Shown piece after piece: positions 25,338 through 37,130 of a DNA stretch of 64,000 nucleotides (position 1 is its first letter; each line of letters opens with the position of its first letter). The stretch covers positions 1,674,001 through 1,738,000 of the forward strand of contig JAQGEQ010000299.1 in NCBI GenBank assembly GCA_034620365.1, given 5' to 3'. Position numbers and translations under genes: made by a program. This DNA is from Pegea sp. RAD2-039. Lineage: Eukaryota; Chordata; Thaliacea; Salpida; Salpidae. Below the pieces are notes generated by a model that was not told the DNA's origin, ran no database searches, and was given only the letters and a program-made list of their open reading frames with translations.

Positions 25338-28300
25338 ATGAATGTATCAAATTATATGGGTGGGTCTCACTCAGGAGGTATTTACAATTCTATATTTTGA
25401 TATCTAATGATTTTAAAAACTTTTTAGCTGGATAAATAAATAGTTAATCTTAATTGTTAAGTTCATTAAATTATTTTATATAATTTTTTTATGACTTTTT
25501 AATCTCGTGTAAAATGAAATTCAATTGTTTCAAATTTAATGTAATCTTATATGACTAATAATTTAGGAGTAAGGTTTCAATTAGTTTAGATTAACAGATT
25601 AAATGTGAACAACAAAAGTTACCACTAGTTATTGCTTGTCTTCTAGTAGCTAACATTACTTCGAATTTCGATAAACTAATTATACACTTTTAGCAAAAAT
25701 TTTTTCTCTAACTTTTAGAAATCTTAAATCATAAACTGATTGATTATATTGTAAGATGATAATTTGTTTACTTTATTTGTGATTGATAAAAATTGAAATT
25801 AACAACTTACACATTTACTAACTAGTCAACGTATTGCAGTTTCTACCAATTCTTCACTGTTTTCAATTCAACGAACTGTAGCTTCTAACAGCAACAACAT
25901 CAACGGAAGCACTGTTATGAACAACTTCACACCTACACAGGATCATTTGTTTCGCCCCATCACTCAAAATGTAGATCTATTCAACCAACCCACCAACAAC
26001 CATTTATTTCAATCTTACCAATTACCAAATGAGACCACTAATCTTACTTCTATAAATCAAGATTACGATGAGCAGCTAACTAATGTTGATATTAGCAAAT
26101 CTTCTGTTCAAACTACCAGTGGAATCGAAATCTCTTCATCTTTTGTTCCTCAAATGTCCTCATCTAATGAAGAGCCCCAATTTTATCAAATGTCAACTCC
26201 TACTCTCAATAACAACCTGGCCACTCACAACACTACAGTGATGACCAGACCAACCAATAGCCAACAATTGATGGTCTATTACTCAAATCCAATGCAAATG
26301 AGCCAAGATCAACCAATTGAAACCTACCAAGCAACTAACTCACAAAGTAAGTTGGTTGTTTTGATTGATGTATTTCGTCAAAACAAGTTTTTGAAAGATT
26401 GTTTCCGATTTCTATTTTAGTTCGGAATATCAAAGTTAACCCGAAAAGTAGAAATTTCAGTTGTTGATTTGTGAAACTTGTTGATAGATGAAAAAAGTGC
26501 AGCTGAAATACTTATAATTAAAGAAATGAAAACTTTAGAAAAGAAATAACACTTGGGCTTATATAGTTGTTGGGGGTATAAAATTACAAGAAAGTAGAGG
26601 AAGAAAAAAAGTGAAATACAGAAGAGAAGATAACAGAGAAAAGTAGAGAATTTGTAGGTGAAAAATTTGGAGTTTTTTTCAGATCACTTCATAACAAGGT
26701 TTTTATTGTTCGTCTCTAACAGAGACTGAGTCGAAATAATGACCGCGTACCCTGTCTGGGGCCAATATATGTACGGTAAGTCTTCTTTTAATATTTGTGT
26801 TGTGGTCGCAATCGAAATATTTCTCTCTGTTTGTAACGTTTCTTGTCTGATGCTTGAATAAGAAATATTTTAATCTTTTTAAGTTGTTTATTTGTTCAAG
26901 AAGCAGACAGGTTATGAAAAAGTACTTTCTTCAAAATATTATCTTCTAATAGTTGTTACTTGCTCCGATTTAAACTTCAATAAGACTTGAATATGGCGGA
27001 GTCGATAATCATAAATTTTTGATTTGGATGACACCTCCATTTTCAACATCTTACCAACACCCGAGTTAAAGCTAAATTTTGTTGAAAATAAAGTCGGTTT
27101 TATATTTCAATAAATATTTAATAGACTAACCAGAAAAATATCAAATTTCTTTTTTAAATAAATCTTTGAAAATATTTCTGCAGTGGTTATTTATAAATTT
27201 TTTGGTTAAACTGACAAACAGTTGGCTGACTTCAAAATCTTTTTATTCAAAAATATCATTTTGAAAATGATTTTTTTTAGTTTGAATAATTGTTTATGAT
27301 TTGTTTATCTGCTGATATCGGTTCTATATAATCAATCAATTTTCTTACTTCTACATCAAACTATTTCTTACTGTTATAAATTAAAAGTAAGAATGAAACT
27401 GTTTTGGGTTAAAGTCCTTATGCTTCATGTTCTTAAAAACAAAGAGCTCATGATATCAATGTCTAAAACAACAAAGCAGATAAGAATGTTGTCATACGAG
27501 GAATAGAAAGCTTCTACATCACTCTTATTCTACTTCAACCTCTTATCACAAATTTTAAATCTATTTTTCAGAGCAAGGGTTTTACTCATTATTTAAACTT
27601 CTGATGATTTGTTGCGGATTAGAAATTGTCGACTTCATTTAGAAAATTAATCATCAGTTTCTGAATTCTTTGTCATTATTTGCATAATTTGAGGAAATTA
27701 TTTTCGGTCAAGTAGTATAAAGCTTGTCAGTTTTGATGGATGGATATTTAGAAGCTTTTTAGCTTTCGCTTGGTTTTGTTTTCAACTTTTTTCTATGACG
27801 TTATAAAAAAAGATGTACATCTGAGATGAAGGTATCTGTTACAGAGAGGTAGACAGCAGGTTGCCTCGTGAAATTTAATATTTCTATCTGAATGACCTCC
27901 AAGTTACCTGAAGATTTCAACATTTTTTTTGGTCTTTTAAAACTTTAAAAATGAATTTTAATCTTTTCAACAATTTCGCATTTTTCTAGCAAATTTGTCT
28001 TTTTATTTTTGAATGAAAGAAATTGTTTTTAAATCTCGATTTTGAAGATCGCAACAATTTTTCAAGCAAGTGGTAATTTCGATTCAAAAGTTTAATTGAA
28101 ATCGGAAATTTGTTCAGCATCATACCATCAAAAGGAAATTTCATTTGTGGTTTACTTGATGGTTGCTAAATTTTAATTTTGGTTAATTTATGGCTGCTCA
28201 ACATTTAAGTTTAGTTTTTGTTCTTTCTGCAATAAAAGTAGTTCTCTTTATTGATTATTATAATAATCTTATCAACGTTTCTTAATCATGACAACTCTCT

Positions 28301-31300
28301 TCATAAAAATTTGACTGAAACCTGAATTTTTAGCTTCGAATTTCAAAACTTTTTTTCGTAAAATTTCTATTTGCGAAAAATTATTTAATTTGTAGAAAAT
28401 TTTAGTGAAGTTTGTAAAGATCGTAAATCTTTTTTTAACCAATAAGATGAGTTCATTTTTAGTTCATTAAAAAACTTGCAAGTGTAGAAAAGTTTAAAAT
28501 TTAAGTTTTCTGATATTTTTTTTGTAAATAATTAAAATCTTTGTTAAAATTTTACAAATAAAAATTGTGAAACCCTTAAAACTAATTGCGCACGCAATCA
28601 GCAAAAACAGCTTTTTCTGATTCCAAAAAAGTTTTCGGCCAAACTTTCTCCACTTGATACCAGTTTTTCACGGCGCCATTTTGTTGTTGTTGTTGGAAAC
28701 AAGTTGGTTGGGAAGATGGTTTCTCATAAACCATCTGGTCAAACCCACTCATTGTTTACTGAGCTACTTACCGCGACCTTTCACGCTTTCCGCCTTCATC
28801 CGAAACACTTGCAGTTGTCATGACGACGAGCTGACGATTGATGAGAAGTTACTAGGGAGGTGAGGATTTTTTGGGGCGCTCAGTTTCGATTTGATGACGT
28901 CACTGAAGATATTCGATGAACTGGAACAAGAGGTTAGAAAGGTGGAATCGGAAAATATATTTGAGATCAAATGGGAGCTGATCGCTTTCAAGTTCAGATC
29001 AGCATCACTTCTCAGCGTATCGGGTTACTGTAGAGAAGGGAGCGGGGGTTGAAGAGATTTGATGAGCTGGGAATTGAAAAGAGAACGTCACGTCATCACT
29101 CATCAACCACTAGGTGGTTATCATGAAGAGGATATGAGATCAAGATCAACTTCCTGACTCTGTTGATGTTTCATGATGAGTTGGTGGTTGCTAGGAAGAG
29201 CGGAAACGATACTTGGAACAGTAAAAGCCCAATCGCGTATTTCAGATTGTGAGGTAGCTTCGATCAGGAGTCTGGGACTTTCGATGCAAATCAACTTGTA
29301 GCGAAATAAAACAAAAAGTATAATTGAATAAACTGCACACAATTGAAGCGTCACGCTCTACTAATCAAGCGTGCTTCGTTTTTACTGCCTCATTCCTTAG
29401 TATTCTATTGGGTCACGTGACTGCTTTGCTAGAAGCGTAATCATCGCTCACTATCACGAAGTCTACAGGATTTGCATAAGATAAGTGCGAAGAACAGATC
29501 CTTAAGAGGTTTAGCGCGCTTAGGGATTTGACATCTTGAATGAGAGAGCAATTTTTTTTCTTCTTCATCTTATAGAAGTGAAAATTGATTCAGATGTAAA
29601 TTGTTGAAGTCGAAGTAGTTTTGGGGACAGAATTGTGAAATGGAGGCTTTGGCTTCCCTAATCTCGCAGAGAATTGGTACAAAGCTTCAGATTTTTGTCG
29701 TTTAGTTTCAATTTTGTGATTTAATTTTAGTTATAATGCCTAAAGGCAAAGTTGAGAAATAAGATCTGAAAATGGCCGTATATGTTCAAGTTGTTAGTGT
29801 TGAAAGCGGTTGTGACGTCACTACGCGGTTCCTGAATGACGAATTTTGAATTGAAAGTAGAAAGCTGATGTTTAAATTGAAGGTTATTTTGCAGGAGGCC
29901 ATTATGCCCTTGGTGGTCACTCCATGCATCCAACAACAGCAATTAATCATCACCACCATCATCCATATCATCATCAGAATCAGGTTGGTTGAATCTTCAT
30001 CAGATTTTAACAAGCTTCGATGACGTCATTACTAGTTGATTAATAATCAGCATTTGAAGAACTTTCTTGCTTCATTTGAAAAGCTTTCGCGCTCGCGTGA
30101 CGTCATTACCTATGACGTCATCCTGTTCAACATCAAACCATTTTGTAATCCCTGATGACGAATGATTCCACTTCCCGAATATGACGTCAGAAACGCGACA
30201 AACGCGCGCGTGAGAAAGTTACTAGCGGCGCGCTTTGATCTTAACATCTTGACCGTCACGATCACTTGACTGAATTTCCGTACAGGATGGATATCCGACG
30301 AGTTACGCATCTTCAGCACATCCTTACTATCAACCAAGTGCTGCATCCACGATGACTCCTTCACAGCAACTCTATCGATCCGACAATCCTGCTCCTGTTG
30401 CTATGCAACCACCTTCTTATCAACTCTGTGACTTGCGACCAGGTTTGTTGCTTCGTTACGCTTGGCTGGTTTCGCTCACGTGACGGTGGGAACTTTAATC
30501 GTCTTTTGGGAAGAGTAATTGAATTATCTCTTGATCAATTCCCAGAAGCAAATCTCACTTTTTGTGTTTTTAGATCAGTTAGCGATGAGTCGCGATCTTA
30601 AGTTTCCAGGCGACTACCTCCGCAAACGGAAGCCGGGAGGTGGAAGATCGAAGACTAGGAGCACTAAATCCCACTCACCTCCTGATCCAGACAACCATAT
30701 TGAGGTGACCAACAACTCTTTACCACCATTGTCTCGATCTCAAGTAATTTGTACAATTGCTATGACGTCATCAGATAGCAGCTTACTAGAAGCGTCAAAT
30801 CGGCGCTACATCAAAGCTGGTGTGACGTCATCACCATCTAACCAATTTCAAGTTTAAAACTGAAAATTAATTTGTTATGTTACAGCGTGTCTTTATTTGG
30901 GATGTTGATGAAGTTCTCCTCATCTATCGGACTCTTTTTACTGCTTACACTGGAGTAAGATCAATTGTTCTCATATTATTCAATCATATAATTATTTTTG
31001 AGATATAAAATCTTCTAACTTTCATCTTGACACTTTGTGAGTTGAGATAATGTTGAAAAACAAAGTAATTGGTCTATTTTAGGGGTACTTTGTGTGAACG
31101 TGTGTAACTGTCAATGAATTAGATCTTATTTTCTTTCATTGCAAATTTCTTTGTTGAAGATAACGACACAAATGTTTCTTGTGTTCTTTCACCACTAATT
31201 GATTCAAAAAAAAAACTTCTGATTCGAAAAAAACAATAAAGTTCACTTCAGTAATTACTCCGAATAATTCAATTGAATCCTCTACAAGTGAATCAATCGT

Positions 31301-32845
31301 GAAATCAGATGCAACTTGATGTTGTCAACAAATCTCATCAAAACATCATTTACAAGCAGATATACTTTCAGATCTACCCGCGGGCTATTTAACATTACTT
31401 GCTTTCATTAAAGGTTTCATATTTTCATCAATAGCTCACCGAAGATGGTTCTGTCTTCACCGGAAGTTGCTGGGATTTGATGTAGATCACTAAAAACTTG
31501 TTCTTTTACAGACTGGAGCTCGAATTGGATATGACATGGAGCGATTCGTGTTTTCCGTTGCTGATAGACATCTATTTTTGACAGATTTAGAGGTTTGTGT
31601 TCAGTTTATCAGATAACTTCACCGCAAAACATGATAAAAATGTCTTCAGACCTCCTATCTTTATCTAAATCTCTTATATGATTCTCATAATAATTCATTC
31701 ATCAAATCTGCTGATGTTCACTAAAGCGTGACACGATTAATTGTAACACTGACTCCCCGACCGTGACTGCAGGGTTCATTCTCGCAGGACTGCGATCAGC
31801 TTCACGTTGAGGACCTCATTGCTGATGATAATGGTCAAGATCTCACCAACTACTCATTTGCAAATGATGGATTTCGCGCTCGCGAAGGAATGAACGCGTC
31901 ACGTGGTGGAGTTGACTGGCAACGAAAGTTATCGTTTCGATATCGTCAAATCCGCGAGAACTACAAACAACACTCGTTGGGAAACCTGAAGCTGGTCACG
32001 GACGACCAGGAGGCCGCTTACCAAAGAATTATAGCTGAAGTTCAGCGATTGACCAATCAGTGGACAGAATGGGTAGGAAGGTGCCTGGACATCATCAATA
32101 ACCGGTCAGTTTAGTTGTTGTGTTTTCCGAATGTTGAATGTTGAAATACAGAAGAAATTCCACAAGCATCATCATCACTACCAACACTCTAGTGATGGGG
32201 ATCTCGAAGATCATGTGCAATGGTTTATCGGATCGGATCCCTATCGAGAGTATTTACAGCGCTAGTAAAGTTGGCAAGAAGAGCTGTTTGGAAAGAATTC
32301 GTCAGAGATTTGGAAAGAATGTCACTTATGTCACAATTGGTGAAAGTAGAAGGTCTAATGAAACGGTAAGATGAAGATCACGTGACAACAGCTTCTTGTA
32401 TGATATTTACAAACTTGTTAAAGTTATTACTTTTCTGGGCAGCCATTTAATTGGGGCTAAAATTCTTAGAATTAGTTTGAAGTGTATGACCATCAAACGT
32501 GTTTGGCTCACAAACCACTTTGACTGATCAAAGTGATTTTCTCCGAGTCAACTTCACAATCAATTAATTAGTCTTTAAACTTTCTGGTCACGGGAAGTTC
32601 TTGGCGTTAGAAAATAAGTGGAATAAAACATTAAAGTTTCAACTGGTTTCTATTCAGGCTAAATGGTGCAAGCTTTCACCCGCTTCATTTCATAAAAAAA
32701 ATACTAAGTGTCAAATTTTTTTTCTATTTATGTAAAACTTTTACTAAATAATTCAAATTTTCAGAGCAATATTCCACATTTCCAAGTAAATAGACTTGAC
32801 GACATCAAAGGACTGCTGCTATCTTTGCGGAACAATTATTTGTGA
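25338..32845 (+). CDS. EYA: Eyes absent (EYA) transcription cofactor and HAD phosphatase, long isoform
   Basis: Partner of SIX/Sine oculis factors with a C-terminal haloacid-dehalogenase tyrosine phosphatase domain. Long isoform exons: 25338-25377, 25840-26346, 29895-29983, 30286-30442, 30574-30704, 30886-30954, 31512-31592, 31773-32104, 32152-32365, 32765-32845; in frame, 1701 nt or 566 residues. The N-terminal part is rich in N, T, S, Q and Y, as expected for the EYA transactivation region, with a His-rich run in exon 29895. The EYA domain begins at IERVFIWDVDEV (HAD motif I). It continues with CDQLHVEDLIADDNGQDLT, RGGVDWQRKLSFRYR, IIITTNTL (motif II), SIYSASKVGKKSCLERI (motif III lysine) and VTIGES (motif IV position), ending LRNNYL. 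Motif I reads DVDEV rather than DLDET, and the motif IV aspartate (GDG in human) is Glu. Many TGACGTCA palindromes lie in its introns. Confidence 0.92.
26739..26775 (+). CDS. EYA: Alternative first coding exon of EYA
   Basis: ATG at 26739 opens MTAYPVWGQYMYG and ends at a clean donor (G|GTAAGT) in phase 1, the same phase as the end of exon 25840-26346. Both therefore join correctly to the exon at 29895 (giving G-GHYALGGH from this start). A pyrimidine-rich 3' splice site (TCTCTAACAG) lies just upstream, so this exon may itself follow a non-coding exon. Used as a start it gives a 396-residue isoform lacking most of the N-terminal region. Using it as an internal exon after 26346 changes the phase and breaks the frame, which argues for mutually exclusive use. 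Confidence 0.65.
28640..29660. promoter_or_regulatory. CpG-containing block inside the first long EYA intron
   Basis: A roughly 1-kb stretch with clearly higher GC and CpG content than the flanking intron. It contains TGACGTCA (28895), a CACGTG E-box (29414), an ATTTGCAT-type octamer near 29470 and several near-copies (AACGTCACGTCA near 29080). It lies between the alternative first exon and the shared exon, a likely place for an internal promoter or enhancer. A short open frame at about 28894-29053 is discussed as a finding. Function is inferred from composition and position only. Confidence 0.4.
28895..30830. promoter_or_regulatory. Cluster of TGACGTCA palindromes in EYA introns
   Basis: Exact TGACGTCA at 28895, 29813, 30021, 30098, 30113, 30182, 30763 and 30823, all in introns around the first shared exons. 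CACGTG E-boxes occur in the same stretch at 29414 and 30477. The density is about one per 240 bp. Confidence 0.5.
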
Positions 32846-35183
32846 GATGTTCTGGAATTTTCAAAAGTCGTTTTTGTTCCGACAAAAACCATAAAACCGA
32901 AAACTGCTAAAATATTTTTGTGAATTGACTTGTAATTGATATCTCAACTTTGTTGGGTTACCTTCAATGTTGTTTATTTCTTTTTTCTGATGTTTTTTCT
33001 ACTTTTATGCTTTTTTTTGGTTTATGAAGAGTTTAAGCTGTTAGCATTCAGAATTTATTTTAGGTTACATTTTAATGTAAAATGCTGTTGGCATAATTTA
33101 GTAATTTTGTAGGACTAAACACTTTTTCATATATAACAAGTTTTATGATTGAGAAAGATTTTTAATTTTTTTAACTTGTCCATTTTTTAACCTTAAGAAT
33201 TTATCTGTTTTGCAAACTTTACTTTATTGTCTTTACCCTGGAGTCTTTTTGTAATACATTACATTAATGCACCAATTATGTCAATTTTTTGAACTCTGCT
33301 CATTTTTTACTGCAATAGTTTTATAAATCTATTATCTAACATCACTTAATTCTAGAAAATCTATTTTTAAGTTTTAATGTAAAAAAAGCTAAAGTTTAAA
33401 TGTATCAAATTATCCTTTGTCTTTTGATAAATGTCTAAAAAATTTTAATAAAGTTTTAAAATTGATTGTGTAGAAAATTAATAATACGAAAATAAATTAC
33501 AAATGCTTTTTATTAATTGAGCTTTTAACTTGAACAAGTTGTTTTCAAGATAATTTGTTTGCTGCTGAGATAAATTTAAGAAATAATCACGAACCATCAT
33601 TTTTCTGAAAGTGATGCTTCACTGAAACACTTTATTTATTCAACATTACTCTCTTAGTTTAATCCGAAACTGAGCCGTATTTCTATGATTGCAGTAAAAC
33701 TGTTTAAAAGTAAAAAAATTATTCACGAAACTTGTATGTTTGCGGTTACACTAAAAACACTTAGGCTTCATCATATTTCTGTCTCTATGGCAGCTAGGGT
33801 CTAGTTAAAGCATTCTGACTTTAACTCATATCTTCATATATGTTTTAAGTTTTTAGAAAACTGAACGTCTTTTTAATTATTGAAAGCGGAAATTAAATAA
33901 TTGAATCTTTTATATTACTCTATATATCAATTACATGTTTAATTATCAAAGCTTACATAATTAGCACAACTCAAGAACTCTGTAATGTTTACTTTTGAAA
34001 ATTTAACTATTTTTACAAATGTTTCAACTAAATCTTAAGACCACTAGATCTAGTAATCTAGGAATTTAAGATTAAATAATTTTGTAAAGACTGATAAGCT
34101 TACAAATGGTTTTGAACCCATGAGTTCATTCTGGTTATAATAAATTATCTTTAAATGCTGAAAAATCATTCTTACTGATGAAGACATTTTAGATAATAAT
34201 TTATGTGAAGCAAGTCGGAAAAAATAAAACAATACATCATGCTGAACGGGCCATTAAGTTTACAAACTTTATATTTGGCTATTTTAAGTGTTTGCATGTT
34301 TTTCAATTTGAATCAATCATTTGGAAAATTATTTTGTAGAAAAAATCAAAATACTTATTTCATAATTAATATTAATTAAGAACAAATATTTATTTATATG
34401 AACTATTCTATATTTAACTTCTTTTTTATAACTTTTCAGTTCAATAGTTTCGAAAGCTTAGAAGCTGCTTAAACCAAATTAAAAAAAAACTTAAAAGTTT
34501 TAGTAACCAACAAAATGAAAAAGATTGAAAATATGTAAATTGATAACAAGATATTATTTTTAAGCGAATTTTTCACACCTAAGACAATGATACCAAAATG
34601 TTTTTTTTTAATTTAGTACAACGCTTTCTATAATTTAAATGATTATTTTTAAAGTTTTTAATTTGAAATTATAATAGTAATTTCTGACAATTTATGTAAA
34701 CTTGTAAACTTAACCTTCTTGTAAACAAGTTTTAACTCAAATTTGATAATTAAGAAAAAAGAATTTTGTGAACCTAAAGAACCACTTAGTATGAGTTATC
34801 ACAGTAAGTGAATGTGAAAGAAATTTAAACTTTTGAAAAAAGTGGATTATATAAACAAATGAATAAGCAAACCGTTGAGGTCAAACACTTTGGTTAAGGT
34901 TTAATTATTTTAATTTGAAAAAAATTGAAAAACTTGACCAAATTTATTAGGTTTTAAATTTATTAGGAAATTTTTGTAGAAAGTTATCATAAAGATATTT
35001 AATCATATTTATTTTCGATTATATGAAAATATTGAGCCCGGTTCTTTTTTTTGAAATTTCTATAAGCTTTCATGGATTTTATAAACGATTTTATACTTTT
35101 TTATTGGTTTATACTAATAGTGTACTTTCAGGTTTTGTAATCTACTTATTATTATAAAACTACCAAACAAATTTTGATTTGAT
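32846..35183. other. AT-rich intergenic region after EYA
   Basis: Contains the EYA 3' untranslated region by position. No further coding segment or recognisable repeat up to the LINE fragment at 35184. Confidence 0.5.
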
Positions 35184-35560
35184 TTATTGATTTAACGCAT
35201 AGCTGCATATAACAAGTGATACAGTTCATAAATCGATCACATTGAAACATGATTTCAGAGGAATAATAAAAAGGTGTCGACATAAGTAGTGTAAAAAATT
35301 GAAACACCACAAAGGCGTAAGTATAGCACAGCTAAGAATTACAAAAAATACAACGAAGAAAATAAACAAAGTTGCAGCCTAACTTATCACTTGTCAACAA
35401 AATTATTCAAATCCTGTTTTTAAACATAATCTTAAGAAAGTAACAGAGTTTGCTTTAATAATGGAGTCGAAAAGACGATTACAAGTTGTAGTTATCCTAT
35501 TAAGAAAGCTTATAACGCACAAAAGGTTGATAAAGTTTTAAAATAGGATTCTTTTTAAAC
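35184..35560 (-). mobile_element. Decayed LINE 3' fragment
   Basis: Begins on the + strand with TTTATTGATTTAACGCATAG and is alignable over about 350 bp with the copy at 62806-63190. Read on the minus strand it contains a degenerate ORF2 tail: FLNRITTTCNRLFDSIIKAN, equivalent to the WNxLPxxVVxA motif common in LINE ORF2 C-termini, with the Trp mutated. This is a different family from the CR1-like copies with the AATA tail and hairpin. Confidence 0.75.
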
Positions 35561-37130
35561 GACAAACCTTTGCAAACATTTGAAATATTTGAAAATTTAA
35601 AGAAAACATTAAATTTAAGGCGAGAAAAATCTCATTTTCTCTTTTATCATACTTCTACGATTTTTTTTTAAGAACTGCTTGGTTTGTATCTACTTTTTAA
35701 ATATTTAGATTTCAGTCTTATTTTTGAAATTATTTTTACACAGTAAAAACGTAAGCACATTATTATTCATAATTTGTTGTTAAATTTACCTTTTATAGTA
35801 ATTTTACTAGAAATTTTAATAAATTCTGATTACAGTGATCATATTTATATCCTTCTGAAAAATCAAGTTACATATGGAATAGGTGTTCATTTTGTAGTCA
35901 TTACGCTATGAATCTATTAAAAACATTCAAGTGCAACTTTAATAATTTATATATGATCATTTCATTTTACTTTTTCAAAATTTTATAAGGTAAATTATAT
36001 GAGCCGTTTGTTTTTCCCCGGATATACTTGTTTTTAAATCTTTAAGCCTTAGTTAGCTTACATGCAGTCTTCATTTGATCAAGAGTATTTTTCTGTGGGA
36101 GAAAATCTTGTTTTAGGCTCAGTTAAGACTATCAAATGAAACTATCAGTTTCGAATGTAATAAAATGAATACTAAGATCATCTTTTTAATGCCACACAAT
36201 TTTGCTTGATGTCGTTTAGTCCATATTTGATTGTATTTATGTTTTGATAAATATGTCATGATATATATACAGCATAATATTTCATGTGAATTTTTATGAA
36301 AATCAAAATTATTTCAGTTTTTTTATTTTTGTATTCTTTAAATTATATCACTTTAATTTTTGAAAAACTACATAGTGTTTTTTGAATACTGATTTTTGAA
36401 CATTGAATTTTTTAGGATTTAATAATTTACAACTAATTATATTGATGTAGTATTTTTTTGTAGTTTAAAATTTAATAGAATAAACTTGAGATAATCACTA
36501 TCTTTTTAGTATTTTAAATAATTTATATCACATGTCACATCAGCTATTATGTCTTTATATATATACATTTATTTATAATAATAATCTTCCAAAATTTTAT
36601 AGCTAATATTTTAATAATCTTATTCTTTGACATTTTTTGAAACAAAGTTTTTCTTATTTTTATTTATAATATCTAATATTTTTGTCTAAAGAGAAGTTCT
36701 ATTTTTTGTAAAAACCTTTTGAATCAAGTTTTTATAAAGTAATTGAATTTATTTAAGAGTTTTTATATAATGAACTTATATTTTATACATTGATAAGTTA
36801 TACTTTAATTTATAATTTGCAAAAAATATTTTTATGAATATTTTCTTTTAATGATTAATCAATAATAAGAAAACTATTATAAAGTTCAACAGGTTATTTT
36901 ATTTAGTTTCTTTTAATTACTTATTAGAATAAATAAAATTAACTATTATATAAATGCATTTCATCTTTTTATGTTAATTATTATAATTTTAATAAGAAAA
37001 TTAAAGGCTAATCTATACTGATCAACTGATATTTTGTGTTTTGATTTAAATTTCTAAATATAGATAATAAATAATAAAATGAGCTTAATGATTGTTTATT
37101 TTAACAAATATTTTTGTGCAGATTTTAAAA
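35561..37130. other. AT-rich region upstream of NUDCD1
   Basis: No coding exon recognised. A good 3' splice site (TTTTTGTGCAG ending at 37121) stands about ten bases before the NUDCD1 ATG, so an upstream non-coding exon probably lies in this region. Confidence 0.5.

Noticed and set aside
26700-26775. Exon 26730-26775 as an internal EYA exon after 26346
   Set aside because: It would read RLSRNNDRVPCLG and leave phase 0, incompatible with the next exon; use as an alternative start fits.
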